From the NCBI RefSeq assembly GCF_017916475.1, contig NZ_JAFMTB010000002.1, forward strand, positions 186,001-250,000: DNA of 64,000 nt, written 5' to 3'. The stretch's first letter is position 1. Each line of letters opens with the position of its first letter. Below are positions 34,030 through 44,651 of this stretch, one piece after another. Source of the DNA: Patulibacter sp. SYSU D01012 (GTDB taxonomy: Bacteria; Actinomycetota; Thermoleophilia; Solirubrobacterales; Solirubrobacteraceae). The notes below the pieces were generated by a model. The model saw nothing but the letters and a program-made list of their open reading frames with translations, searched no databases and was not told where the DNA came from. The position numbers and the translations under genes were made by a program.

Positions 34030-35199
34030 ATGCCCGTCGTCGTCGGTACCGGCTTCTCCGCGTCCTCGGACGTGGTCACCGGCGTGGACGGCGCGGCGCG
34101 CGAGGCGCTCGACGGGCTGGGCGGCGCGCCCTGCGACGTCGCGGTCGTCTTCGTCGCCGGCGAGCTGGTGACGCAGCCCGAGGCGGTGCTCGGCCGGGTG
34201 CGCGGCGTGCTGGACCCCGGCGAGCTCGTCGGCGCGACGGCCGGCGGCCTGGTCGCGGGAGGGCGCGAGTACGAGCAGGGCGAGGGCGTCGTCGTCTGGG
34301 CGATCTCGCTCGGCGAGGACGCGGCCGCCGAGGTCTTCGAGCTGCACACCACCGAGGTCGAGGGCGGCCTGGCGCTCAGCGGCATCCCGGCCGTCGAGAT
34401 CGGCACGACCTCCGCCGTGCTCCTGCTGGCGGACACGTCGCGCCTGCCGATCGAGCCGACGCTGCAGGCCTTCGAGGAGCACCTGCCGGGCGTGCCGATC
34501 GTCGGCGGCGTGCCGTCCCTCGTCCCGCCCGACGGGCGGCCGCTGCTCCGCGACGTCGGTCCGAGCGAAGCCGCCGCGCTGGGCGTGCGGTTCGAGGGCG
34601 TCGAGGTGCTGCCCCTCGTCTCGCAGGGCGCCCGCCCGATCGGCCCGGAGCTGGCCGTCACCGCCGGCGAGGGCGGCATCATCCACCAGCTCGCCGGGCG
34701 TCCGGCCATCGACGCCCTGCGCGACGCGATCGACGGGCTGACCGGCGAGGACCGCGAGCAGATCCGCCACGGGCTGCTGCTCGGCCTCGTCGTGCAGACC
34801 GGGCAGCCGGAGTACGGCAGCGGCGACTTCGTCGTGCGGGGCCTGGCGGGCGCCGACCCGGAGACGGGGGCCGTGGCGATCGGCGCTCCGGTCACCGTCG
34901 GGCAGATCGCGCGCCTGCACGTACGCGACCCCGCGTCGGCCACCGCGGAGCTGGAGGAGGCGCTGCGCATCCGCCGCGCCGCGACCGGCTCGGGCGACAT
35001 CGCCGGCGCGCTGGCGTTCACCTGCAACGGGCGCGGGCAGGACATGTTCGGCGTCGAGGACCACGACGCCGCGATCATCCAGCGCGAGCTCGGCCCGCTG
35101 CCGCTCGCGGGCATGATCGCCGCCGGCGAGATCGGCCCCGTCGGCGGTCACGCGTTCGCGCACGGCTTCACGGCCACGCTCGCCGTCTTCCTGGCGTAG
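34030..35199 (+). CDS. FIST-domain sensory protein
   Basis: A 389-residue protein with N-terminal FIST (about 20-200) and C-terminal FIST_C (about 215-370) domains; LVGATAGGLVAGG and the late TCNGRGQDMFG segment are characteristic. FIST proteins are thought to be intracellular small-ligand (amino-acid) sensors, usually near signalling genes. No kinase or GGDEF protein adjoins this one. It diverges from miaA with only 20 bp between starts and has TATGGT 6 nt upstream, indicating leaderless transcription. Confidence 0.83.
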   Translation: MPVVVGTGFSASSDVVTGVDGAAREALDGLGGAPCDVAVVFVAGELVTQPEAVLGRVRGVLDPGELVGATAGGLVAGGREYEQGEGVVVWAISLGEDAAAEVFELHTTEVEGGLALSGIPAVEIGTTSAVLLLADTSRLPIEPTLQAFEEHLPGVPIVGGVPSLVPPDGRPLLRDVGPSEAAALGVRFEGVEVLPLVSQGARPIGPELAVTAGEGGIIHQLAGRPAIDALRDAIDGLTGEDREQIRHGLLLGLVVQTGQPEYGSGDFVVRGLAGADPETGAVAIGAPVTVGQIARLHVRDPASATAELEEALRIRRAATGSGDIAGALAFTCNGRGQDMFGVEDHDAAIIQRELGPLPLAGMIAAGEIGPVGGHAFAHGFTATLAVFLA

Positions 35200-35242
35200 G
35201 GCGTCCGCGCGTGCCGTCGCGACCGCGGGTAGGGTGGCGCCC

Positions 35243-36031
35243 ATGCAGCTGTCCGGCACGAAGGTCCTGCTCACCGGCGCCACCGGCGGCCTCGGTCACG
35301 CGATGGCCCGCGCGCTCGCGGCCCGCGGCGCGTCGCTCGTCCTGACGGGCCGCCGCGCCGAGGTGCTCGAGCCGCTGGCGGCCGAGCTCGGCGCCGTCGC
35401 GGTCGGCGCCGACCTGTCCGACGTCGCGGACGTCGAGCGTCTCGGGACCGAGCACGCCGGCGTCGACGCGGTGGTCCACAACGCCGCGGTCCCCGCGAGC
35501 GGCCCGCTGGCGGAGTACACGCCCGAGCAGATCGACCGGGCCGTCCAGGTCAACCTGCGGGCCCCGATCGTGCTCACCCGGATGCTGCTGCCGTCCTGGC
35601 AGGAGCGCCGACGCGGCCACGTCGTCTTCATCTCGTCGATGTCGGCGAAGGCGCCGACGGCGGACGCCAGCCTGTACGCCGCGACGAAGCTGGGCCTGCG
35701 CGGCTTCTCGCAGGGGCTGCGCCCCGAGCTGCGCCCGCAGGGCATCGGCGTCAGCACGGTCTTCCCGGGGTTCATCCGCGGTGCCGGCATGTTCGCCGAC
35801 ACCGGCGTCGAACTGCCGCGCGGCGTGGGGACGAACACGCCCGAGGAGGTCGCCGCGGGCGTCGTGAAGGCGATCGAGCACGACCGCGGCGAGGTCGACG
35901 TCGCGCCGCTCTCCATCCGCGTCAGCGGCCGCGCGAACGGCCTCTTCCCCGGGATCGCGGGCGCCGTCGCCGCCCGGTTCGGGGGCGACGTCGGCACCCA
36001 GATGGCCGACGCGCAGCGCACCAAGCGCTGA
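35243..36031 (+). CDS. Short-chain dehydrogenase/reductase
   Basis: A 262-residue classical SDR. TGATGGLG is at 11-18, HNAAV (NNAG-equivalent) at 79-83, Ser131-Ser132, and Tyr145/Lys149 in YAATK. The C-terminus of about 50 residues has a hydrophobic stretch (GLFPGIAGAVAARFGG) that may touch membrane. Substrate unknown. ATG at 35243 is preferred over GTG at 35234 because a TAGGGT box ends 7 nt upstream of the ATG. Confidence 0.83.
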   Translation: MQLSGTKVLLTGATGGLGHAMARALAARGASLVLTGRRAEVLEPLAAELGAVAVGADLSDVADVERLGTEHAGVDAVVHNAAVPASGPLAEYTPEQIDRAVQVNLRAPIVLTRMLLPSWQERRRGHVVFISSMSAKAPTADASLYAATKLGLRGFSQGLRPELRPQGIGVSTVFPGFIRGAGMFADTGVELPRGVGTNTPEEVAAGVVKAIEHDRGEVDVAPLSIRVSGRANGLFPGIAGAVAARFGGDVGTQMADAQRTKR

Positions 36032-36097
36032 GGGCCAGGGCGTCCGCACGGGCCCCGGTCCGCCGTCGCACGCGGCGACGGCGGCAGCCTACGGGGC

Positions 36098-37540
36098 CTA
36101 GGCGCCGAGGCGCGCGAGCAGCGACATCTCGCCCGTCAGCGTCTGCGAGGTGGCGGCGGTGATCTCGACGGGCACGGTCTCCCCCGGCTCGCCGAAGCCG
36201 GTGAAGTTGACCACCTTGTTGTGGCTCGTGCGGCCGCGCAGGACGTCGGGGTCGTTGCGGGACGGGCCCTCGATCAGGACGTCGAGCGTGCGGCCGACGA
36301 ACCGCTGCGTGCGGGCCTTCGCGTGGCGCTGGACCGCCTCGACCAGCCGCTCCATCCGCTCCACCTTCACCGGGTGCGGGACGAAGTCGTCCGTCATCTC
36401 GGCGGCCTCGGTGCCGCGGCGGGGCGAGAAGATGAACGTGAACGCCCCGTCGAAGCCGACGCGCTCGACGACGTCGAGCGTGTCCTGGAACTCCTCCTCG
36501 GTCTCGCCCGGGAAGCCGACGATGATGTCCGTGGTCAGCGCGATGTCGGGGCACTGCGCGCGGATCATCTCGACGCGGTCCAGGAAGCGCTGCTTGTCGT
36601 ACGTGCGGCGCATCCGCTTGAGGATGCGCGTGTTGCCCGACTGCAGCGGCAGGTGGATGTGCTGGCAGACCTCGGGGACCGTGGCGTGCACGGCGACGAC
36701 GTCCTCGCGGATGTCCTTCGGGTGCGGCGAGGTGTAGCGGACGCGCTCGATGCCCGGCACGGCGGAGACCGCCATCAGCAGCTCGGCGAACGTGCGCGGC
36801 CGGGGCCGCGCCGCGGCGGCCTCGTCGTCGACGCCCGCGATGCGCCCGGTGGGGCGCTTCGCGGCGGCGTGGAAGGGCAGCAGCGCCTCGGGCAGCGGGT
36901 CCGTGGTCCGCAGGTCGCGACCGTAGGCGTTGACGTTCTGCCCCAGCAGCGTGACCTCGCGGACGCCGTCGGCGGCGAGCCGCTCGACCTCGTCGAGCAG
37001 CTGCTCGAACGGCCGCGACGCCTCGCGTCCGCGCGTGGAGGGCACGATGCAGTACGAGCACTTCAGGTTGCAGCCGACGGCGATCTGCACCCACGCCTGG
37101 AAGGGCCGGTCGCGCTTGGTCGGCAGGTGCGCGGGGAAGCCCTCGAACTCGAAGTAGCCCTGGGCCGACAGGTCGTCCGACGTCAGGAACTCGGCCAGGC
37201 GGTTGATCTGGCCGGGACCGAAGGCGACGTCCACGAACGGGAAGCGCTCGAACACCTCGTCCTTGACCGACTGCGCCCAGCACCCGCCGACCCCGACCAC
37301 GACGCCGGGACGCTCCTTCTTCATCCGCTTGGCGTGCCCGAGGTGCGCGACGAAGCGCGAGTCGGCCGACTCCCGGATCGAGCACGTGTTGAAGAGGATC
37401 AGGTCGGCGTCGTCGGCGGACGGCGCCTCGTCGTAGCCGAGCGACTCGAGCATGCCGCGCATGCGCTCCGAGTCGTGCTCGTTCATCTGGCACCCGAACG
37501 TCGTGACGTGGTACCGCTTCGTGGACTCCAGGGTGCTCAT
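36098..37540 (-). CDS. miaB: tRNA-2-methylthio-N6-dimethylallyladenosine synthase
   Basis: A 480-residue radical-SAM methylthiotransferase. The N-terminal UPF0004 domain holds the auxiliary cluster cysteines Cys17, Cys53 and Cys87. The SAM cluster is Cys157, Cys161 and Cys164 in GCNLKCSYC. A C-terminal TRAM domain from about 410 binds tRNA. It completes ms2i6A37 after MiaA. A TAGGGT-like box (TACCCT on the coding strand) lies 12 nt upstream. recX lies 64 bp upstream on the same strand. Confidence 0.94.
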   Translation of the reverse strand: MSTLESTKRYHVTTFGCQMNEHDSERMRGMLESLGYDEAPSADDADLILFNTCSIRESADSRFVAHLGHAKRMKKERPGVVVGVGGCWAQSVKDEVFERFPFVDVAFGPGQINRLAEFLTSDDLSAQGYFEFEGFPAHLPTKRDRPFQAWVQIAVGCNLKCSYCIVPSTRGREASRPFEQLLDEVERLAADGVREVTLLGQNVNAYGRDLRTTDPLPEALLPFHAAAKRPTGRIAGVDDEAAAARPRPRTFAELLMAVSAVPGIERVRYTSPHPKDIREDVVAVHATVPEVCQHIHLPLQSGNTRILKRMRRTYDKQRFLDRVEMIRAQCPDIALTTDIIVGFPGETEEEFQDTLDVVERVGFDGAFTFIFSPRRGTEAAEMTDDFVPHPVKVERMERLVEAVQRHAKARTQRFVGRTLDVLIEGPSRNDPDVLRGRTSHNKVVNFTGFGEPGETVPVEITAATSQTLTGEMSLLARLGA

Positions 37541-37604
37541 ACGCGACCACGGAGGGTAGCGCGGCGTCCGGGCACCTCCAGGGTCCCTCCCCCCGTCCGC
37601 CGGC

Positions 37605-38167
37605 TCAGCCGTCGTCGCGGTCGGCGCAGCGCCGCTCGTACGCGCGGATCGCCGCGTACGCGGTGTCGAGCGGGAAGCCCTTCGTCGCGAGCGTGCGCAG
37701 GCCCTTCTGCCGCTCGCGGTCGTCGGCGAGCGCCCGGCCGGCGAAGCGGCGGTCGAGGGCCTCGACCGCCAGCTCGTGCTCGTCGTCGGCGTGCGGGTCG
37801 GCGGCCAGGGCGCGCTCGACGAGCGGCCGCGGCAGGCCGGTGCGGCGCAGGCCGTCGGCGATCCGCAGGTGCCCCCACCCCTCGAGGCGGCGGCGGTCCT
37901 CGACGTACCGCTGGGCGTAGCGCTCGTCGTCGAGGTACTCGAGCTCGAGCAGCTCGCCGACGGCGGCGTCGACCGACGCGGCGTCCACCCCGCGCTTCTC
38001 CAGGTGCGCGCGGACCTCGGCCTCCGTCCGGTCGCGCTTGGCGAGGTGGCGATACGCGAGCTTCAGCGCGTGGGCCAGGCGCTCCTCGGCGCTGGGCGGC
38101 TCCTGCGGAGGCGCCTCCCGCGCCTCCGTCAGGTCGTCCGCCCCGGGATCGGGATCCCGGTCGGGGC

Positions 38168-38171
<4 letters not shown>
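37605..38171 (-). CDS. recX: Recombination regulator RecX
   Basis: A 188-residue RecX, which binds RecA filaments and limits recombinase activity. Three-helix repeats are seen: [26 protein letters not shown] (about 37-62), [21 protein letters not shown], and a final repeat ending AYERRC. The Asp/Pro-rich N-terminus is unconserved. It overlaps recA by 4 bp, the usual arrangement, so the SOS promoter of recA should serve both. Confidence 0.9.
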
Positions 38172-39235
<1,064 letters not shown>

Positions 39236-39299
39236 CCTCAAAACACCTCGTCTAGAAAGCGGAGTTGCATTGTCCGCCAGGGTGCGGACGGAACCGAAC

Positions 39300-39313
39300 C
39301 GTACGCATGTTCG
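39300..39313 (-). promoter_or_regulatory. Candidate LexA (SOS) box
   Basis: CGTACGCATGTTCG matches 13 of 14 positions of the Gram-positive/actinobacterial SOS box CGAACRNRYGTTYG. It is about 65 bp upstream of recA, the expected place for LexA repression. A GACAAT segment between box and gene may be the -10. lexA itself is not in the window. Confidence 0.7.
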
Positions 39314-39482
39314 TGTGTCGGCACGACGGCCGGACCGTGCCGGAAGCGTGCCGGACCGGTGCCGGTGCCGGCGCCGCGCGGCGCCGCGACGCCCGGCGGC
39401 AGCGGCCCGGCGCTCCGCGAGCGGCCCGGCGCGTCAGAGCCCTCTCGCCCGCGGGGCCACGGCGCCCCACGGCGCGCAGGCG

Positions 39483-40796
39483 TCAGGCGGGGTCGGACTC
39501 GCCGAGCAGGACGCGGCGCAGCAGGTGGAGCGCGGCCGTCGTCGTGCGGTCGCGTACGGCGGCGCGGTCGCCCGGCAGGCGCAGGCGGCGCACCAGGCCG
39601 CCGCCGTCCGCGGTCCGCACCGCGACGAAGACGGTCCCGACCGGCTTCTCGTCCGTGCCGCCGCCGGGCCCGGCGACGCCGGTCGTCGAGACGGCGACGT
39701 CCGCCCCGACCGCCCGGAGCGCGCCGACCGCCATCGCGTCGGCGACGGGCGCGGAGACGGCGCCGTGCTCGCGCAGCAGCGCGGCGTCGACGCCGAGCGC
39801 GCGCTCCTTGACCGCGTTCGCGTAGGCGACGATCCCGCCCGCGACGACGCGCGAGGAGCCCGCGCGGTCGGTCAGGCGTCCGGCGAGCAGGCCGCCCGTG
39901 CACGACTCGGCGGTGGCGGCGAGCCAGCCGCGCTCGACGAGCAGGTCCGTGACGAGCTCGTCGACGCTGCGCCCGTCCGCCGAGAAGAGGGTGTCGGCGT
40001 GGCGGTCCGCGACGAAGGCGGCGAACGCCCGCGCGTCGTCCTCGCGCTCCGGGGTCCAGCGCGTGACGACCTCGAGCTCGCCGCGTCGCGCGCACGTCGT
40101 GATCTCGAGCCGGTCGACGCCGACGCCCTCCTCGCGGGCGGCGCGCATCGTGTTCGCCAGCTCGGACTCCGGGATCCCGTACAGGCGCAGGGTCTGCTCG
40201 CGGAAGTCGACGGCGCCGCGGATCGCGTCGCGGAAGGCCGGCAGGTCCTCCGTGGCGGCCCACATCGCCTGGAGCTCCGGCGGCGGCCCGGGCATGACGA
40301 CGACGGTGGGCGTGCGGTGGCGCGCCGGATCGTCGTCCGTCGGAGGCACGACGAGCCCGGGCGCGGTGCCCACGGGCTCGAGCACGGTCGCGCCGGCGGG
40401 CACGAGCGCCTGCTTGCGGTTCGCGGCCCGGACGGCGTCCTCGCTGATGCCCGTCCAGCGCCGCGACATCGGCTCGAGGATCGCCCAGATGCGGGCCTCG
40501 AGCTCCGCGTCGAGCGCCAGCGGACGGCCGCTGAACTCGGCGACGATCTGCGCGGTCAGGTCGTCCTCGGTCGGCCCCAGGCCGCCGGACGTCACGACCA
40601 GGTCGATCCCGCGGTCGCGGGCGTGCTCGAGCTCGGCGCGCAGGTCCTCCGGCCGATCGCCGACCACGGTCGTGGCGACGTGCTCGACGCCCAGGGCGCC
40701 GAGGCGGCCGGCGAGCCACGGGCCGTTGCGGTCGGAGATCCAGCCGCCGAGCACCTCGGTGCCGGTGACGAGGACGACGGCGCGCGGCGCGGTCAT
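39483..40796 (-). CDS. cinA: CinA-like competence/damage-inducible protein
   Basis: A 437-residue two-domain CinA. The N-terminal MoCF-like domain has TGTEVLGGWISDRNG and TSGGLGPTEDDLT. The C-terminal domain (about 270-430) has ESCTGGLLAGRLTDRAGSS and GVAGPGGGTDEKPVGTV, typical of NMN deamidase (PncC). Likely roles are ADP-ribose pyrophosphatase and NMN amidohydrolase in NAD recycling. It overlaps the RodZ-like gene by 4 bp and sits upstream of recA in the classical order. Confidence 0.92.
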   Translation of the reverse strand: MTAPRAVVLVTGTEVLGGWISDRNGPWLAGRLGALGVEHVATTVVGDRPEDLRAELEHARDRGIDLVVTSGGLGPTEDDLTAQIVAEFSGRPLALDAELEARIWAILEPMSRRWTGISEDAVRAANRKQALVPAGATVLEPVGTAPGLVVPPTDDDPARHRTPTVVVMPGPPPELQAMWAATEDLPAFRDAIRGAVDFREQTLRLYGIPESELANTMRAAREEGVGVDRLEITTCARRGELEVVTRWTPEREDDARAFAAFVADRHADTLFSADGRSVDELVTDLLVERGWLAATAESCTGGLLAGRLTDRAGSSRVVAGGIVAYANAVKERALGVDAALLREHGAVSAPVADAMAVGALRAVGADVAVSTTGVAGPGGGTDEKPVGTVFVAVRTADGGGLVRRLRLPGDRAAVRDRTTTAALHLLRRVLLGESDPA

Positions 40797-41629
40797 CGCG
40801 TGCACGAGGGCCGGCGGCCCTCCGGGAGCCGCCGCGCCCGCCCCTTCGTGATCTCGTACGCCACGACGCCGCGCGCGTCGGCCTTCAGCGACAGGCGCTT
40901 GCCGCCGTCCGTGACCCGGGCGCCGGCGGTGTTCAGCGCGATCTGGAAGCGCTGCGAGTCGTAGGTGCGCGTGCGCTCCCCGGCCTCGAGCGTCCGGGCG
41001 TTGACGACCGCGCGGCCCCGGGCGTCGCGCACGCAGACGTAGACGGAACGGCTGCGCGGCGCGGCGACCCGCAGCCGGACGACCTTGCGGGCCTTCGCCC
41101 GTGCGGCGCGGCGCGCCTCGGCGTCGGCCTCGGACGCGGGCTGCTTCGCGGGCGTCGTGGCCGCGGGCGCGGACGAGGACGGCGGGGCGTCCTCCTTCTT
41201 CGACACGCGGTACACGGCGTAGACCGCGCCCGCGATCAGGACGATCAGGAGCAGCAGCGGCAGGAGGTTCGTGCGCTTGGGCGGCCCGAACGCGCCGCCC
41301 CCGCGGCGACCGCCGCGACCCCCGCGCCGGACCCCGCGCGAGGTCGGACCGCCGGCGCCGGCGCGGCGACGGGCGGGCGCGCCGGCGCTCTCGTACGGCT
41401 CGTGGCGGAACTTGTACTCCTCGACGAGCAGCTTGGCGTCGAGCCCGAGCGTCTCCGCGTAGGTGCGGAGGAAGCTCTTGACGAACGTCGGGCCGGGCAG
41501 CAGGCTCCACTCCTCGTTCTCGAGCGCCCGCAGGTACTTCGCGCGGATCTTCGTCCGCGACTCGACCTCCGCGATGTCGATCCCCGCGCGCATTCGCGCC
41601 TCGCGCAGGGTGGCGCCGATCTCTGCCAT
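40793..41629 (-). CDS. rodZ: RodZ-like helix-turn-helix membrane protein
   Basis: A 278-residue protein with an N-terminal HTH_25 domain (about 1-75, IGATLREARMRAGIDIAEVE), an Arg/Gly-rich basic linker, one transmembrane helix (about 123-143) and an extracytoplasmic beta domain (about 190-260, DUF4115-like). This is the RodZ architecture linking cytoskeletal or division machinery to the wall. The HTH is in the usual place for MreB binding in rod cells, but whether this organism has MreB cannot be seen. TAGCCT lies 9 nt before the ATG. Confidence 0.8.
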   Translation of the reverse strand: MAEIGATLREARMRAGIDIAEVESRTKIRAKYLRALENEEWSLLPGPTFVKSFLRTYAETLGLDAKLLVEEYKFRHEPYESAGAPARRRAGAGGPTSRGVRRGGRGGRRGGGAFGPPKRTNLLPLLLLIVLIAGAVYAVYRVSKKEDAPPSSSAPAATTPAKQPASEADAEARRAARAKARKVVRLRVAAPRSRSVYVCVRDARGRAVVNARTLEAGERTRTYDSQRFQIALNTAGARVTDGGKRLSLKADARGVVAYEITKGRARRLPEGRRPSCTR

Positions 41630-41676
41630 ACGCGCGGAAGGCTAGCGGCCGAGGGCCCGGGGACGACGGCGCGGGG

Positions 41677-44601
41677 TCACTCGCCGCCCGACCCGATCGC
41701 GGCGTGCTCGCCCGTGCGGTCGTCCGTGTCGTCCCCGGTCGGCGGGGCGTGCGGGGCCTCGGGCGCGGCCGCAGCGTCGGCGGCGGGGTCGCCGGCGCCA
41801 TCCGATCCGCCGCCGCCGCGCAGCGCCTGCAGGATCCGCGGCAGGTCCATGGGCGACACGAGCACCTGGCGCGCCTTCGAGCCCTCGAAGCCCGAGACGA
41901 TCCCGCGGCGCTCCATCATGTCCACCAGGCGGCCGGCGCGGGTGTACCCCACGCGCAGTCGGCGCTGCAGGCCCGACGTGGACGCGGCGCCCATCTCGAC
42001 GACCAGCTCGATGGCGTCGGCCAGCAGCGGATCCTCGTCCGCGTCCATGCCGTCGCCGTCCCCGTCGTCCTGCGGCTCCTCGTCGTCCGTGGCCTCGAGC
42101 AGGTCCTCGCGCAGGTCCGGCTCGCCCTGACGCGCCCAGTGCTCGGTCAGCGCGGCGATCTCGCTCTCGTCGATGTACGCGCCCTGGATGCGGGTCAGCT
42201 TCGACGAGCCGACCGGGTTGAAGAGCATGTCGCCGCGGCCCAGGAGCGACTCGGCGCCGTTCTGGTCGAGGATGACGCGCGAGTCCGTCTGCGAGGAGAC
42301 GGAGAACGCGATCCGCGACGGCACGTTCGCCTTGATCATGCCCGTGATGACGTCCACGCGCGGGGACTGCGTGGCGAGCACGAGGTGGATGCCGACCGCG
42401 CGCGCCTTCTGGGCGATGCGGATGATCGCGTCCTCGACGTCGGCCGGCGCGACCATCATCAGGTCGGCGAGCTCGTCGATCACGCACAGGACGTACGGCA
42501 GCGGCTCGTCGCCCTCCTCGACGCGCACGCGGTTGAGCTCGGGCAGGTTGCGCGTCTTCTTCACGGACATGACGCCGTAGCGCCACTCCATCTCGCGCAC
42601 GAGGTTCTGCAGCGCGTTCGCCGCCATCTTCGGGCTGGTGATGACCGGCGTCAGCAGGTGCGGCACGGCCTCGTAGTGGTTGAGCTCGACCTGCTTGGGG
42701 TCGACGAGCACCAGGCGCACGTCGTCCGGCGTGGCGTGCAGCAGGATCGACGAGAGCATCGCGTTGACGCAGCCCGACTTGCCCGCGCCGGTCGTGCCGG
42801 CCACGAGCATGTGCGGCATCTTCGCCAGGTCCGCGTAGACCGGGGCGCCCGAGACGTCCTTGCCGAGCCACACGGTGAGCGGGCTCGCGTCGCCGGGCGG
42901 ATCGCCGTAGACGTCGCCCAGGTGGACGATGCGCCGGCGCTTGTTCGGCACCTCGACGCCGACGGCGGTCTTGCCGGGCACCGGGGCCAGGATGCGGATG
43001 TCGGTCGCGGCGAGCGCGTACGCCAGGTCGTCCTTGAGCTGGGCGACCTTCGACATCTTGATGCCGGGCGCCAGGCGCAGCTCGTAGCGGGTGATGTGCG
43101 GGCCGGCGATCGTGCCGATGACCTGCGCGTCGACCTTGAAGTTCGCCAGCGCCTCGACGAGCGCGGCGGCGGTCTCGGCCTGCCCCGCCGTGTCCGGGCG
43201 CAGCTGGTCGGGTGCCGAGTGCTTCAGGACGGCGGGGTCGGGCAGGACGTAGCCCTCCTCGGGCGCGTCGTGCTCGCCGGGCATGGGCTGGCGCTCGCGC
43301 AGCTCCTGCAGGCTGGGGCGCTCGTCCGCGTCGCCGTCGGGGGCCTCGTCCGCCGGGGCCGGCGGGCGGGACGCCCGCGCGGGCGGCGTGACGACGGTCG
43401 GCGGCTCGACGGTCGGCTCCCCCGTCGTGTCGTCGAAGGGGTGGTCGCCCGCGGGCTCCTCGGGCGGCGGGACGTGGCCGGCGTCGGACGGCGGCGGCGT
43501 CGCGCCGGCCGGGGGCGCGGCGGCCCCGCCGGCCCGCGTCGCCGGGGCCGGGGTCGGCAGGTCGAGGCGGGCGGGGCCGTCCTCGCCGAACAGGTCGGGG
43601 TAGCGCAGCGCGCCGTCGAGCTCGGGCGTCGGGCGGCCAGGGCCGCGGCTGGCTCGCACGCCCTCGCCGCGCGAGGCCACGACCTCGTCCCCGCGCGAGG
43701 CGGCGATCTCCTCGCCCGTCGTGGGCTCGGGCGGTCCCGCGGGCCGGCGGCGCCGCGGCGGCAGGGCGAACTCGGGCGCCTCGGCCTCGTCGGCGTCGTC
43801 GTCCCCGTCCGCGGCCTTCGGCGGCGTGGGACGGCGGCGGGCGGGGACGGCGTCCTCCTCCGCCGTGGCGGGCCGGGCGGCGGCGCGGCGGCGCGGCGCG
43901 ACGGGGATCTCGAGCACGTCGTCGTCCGGGCCGGGCTGGCGGCGGAACGCGGTCGTGGTCTGCTTGAGCCCCTCGCCGGTGCGCGCCACGAGCGACGCGA
44001 TGGACGCGCCGGTCAGCAGCAGCACGCCGGCCAGCAGCATCGTGACGCCGACGACGTGGGCGCCGATCGCGCCGAGCAGGCTCGAGATCGCCCAGTACAT
44101 CGCGTCGCCCAGGACGCCGCCGCGGGGGCGCACGACGTCGGCGCTCCACAGCGCGTCGCGGCCCCCGCCGCCGCCCAGGCCGAACGTGCCGCTGGCGAGC
44201 ATGAGCAGCATCGCGAGCACGAGCAGCACGCCGCCCAGGCGGAACGGGCGCAGCGCCGGGAGCAGCGGGCGCAGGATGAGCATCAGCCCGGTCGCCGCGA
44301 CGAGCGGCGGGGTCAGGTACGCGACCTGGCCGAAGAGGGTGCGCAGGCCGTCGACGAGGGCGTCGCCGACCGCGCCGCCCCACGACCCCAGGTACATCAG
44401 GAAGACGAGGAAGACGGCCAGGGCGACGAGCCCCAGGCCGATCTGGTCGAACTGCCGCTGCTCGAGCGGGCCGCGCGGCGAGAACGCCCCGGCCCCGCCC
44501 TTCCCGCCGGGCGCCGCCCCGCGTGGGGACGCGCCCTTGCCGCCCTTCGGGGCCTTCGGGGACGGGGCGCTGCGGGCAGGGGTGCGGGTGCGGCTGCTCA
44601 T
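41677..44601 (-). CDS. ftsK: DNA translocase FtsK/SpoIIIE
   Basis: A 974-residue chromosome-segregation translocase. Four N-terminal transmembrane helices lie at about 45-190. A long Pro/Asp/Ala-rich linker of about 250 residues follows, then the alpha/beta motor with Walker A TTGAGKS near 600 and LVLVDPKQVELN. The C-terminal gamma winged helix (about 905-970) ends with the MGAASTSGLQRRLRVGYTRAGRLVDMMERRG region that reads KOPS/SRS sequences, and an Asp/Ala tail. ATG at 44601; a GTG two codons upstream is also possible. Confidence 0.93.
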   Translation of the reverse strand: MSSRTRTPARSAPSPKAPKGGKGASPRGAAPGGKGGAGAFSPRGPLEQRQFDQIGLGLVALAVFLVFLMYLGSWGGAVGDALVDGLRTLFGQVAYLTPPLVAATGLMLILRPLLPALRPFRLGGVLLVLAMLLMLASGTFGLGGGGGRDALWSADVVRPRGGVLGDAMYWAISSLLGAIGAHVVGVTMLLAGVLLLTGASIASLVARTGEGLKQTTTAFRRQPGPDDDVLEIPVAPRRRAAARPATAEEDAVPARRRPTPPKAADGDDDADEAEAPEFALPPRRRRPAGPPEPTTGEEIAASRGDEVVASRGEGVRASRGPGRPTPELDGALRYPDLFGEDGPARLDLPTPAPATRAGGAAAPPAGATPPPSDAGHVPPPEEPAGDHPFDDTTGEPTVEPPTVVTPPARASRPPAPADEAPDGDADERPSLQELRERQPMPGEHDAPEEGYVLPDPAVLKHSAPDQLRPDTAGQAETAAALVEALANFKVDAQVIGTIAGPHITRYELRLAPGIKMSKVAQLKDDLAYALAATDIRILAPVPGKTAVGVEVPNKRRRIVHLGDVYGDPPGDASPLTVWLGKDVSGAPVYADLAKMPHMLVAGTTGAGKSGCVNAMLSSILLHATPDDVRLVLVDPKQVELNHYEAVPHLLTPVITSPKMAANALQNLVREMEWRYGVMSVKKTRNLPELNRVRVEEGDEPLPYVLCVIDELADLMMVAPADVEDAIIRIAQKARAVGIHLVLATQSPRVDVITGMIKANVPSRIAFSVSSQTDSRVILDQNGAESLLGRGDMLFNPVGSSKLTRIQGAYIDESEIAALTEHWARQGEPDLREDLLEATDDEEPQDDGDGDGMDADEDPLLADAIELVVEMGAASTSGLQRRLRVGYTRAGRLVDMMERRGIVSGFEGSKARQVLVSPMDLPRILQALRGGGGSDGAGDPAADAAAAPEAPHAPPTGDDTDDRTGEHAAIGSGGE

Positions 44602-44651
44602 GCTCACCCGGCCGCTTCGCCGCCGGCCGGCCGGATCCTCCCCGGGCCGGC

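Noticed and set aside
39361-39390. GGCGCC-rich palindromic stretch upstream of recA
   Set aside because: Short self-complementary GC repeats like this recur by chance in 75% GC DNA; no position or conservation argument supports function.
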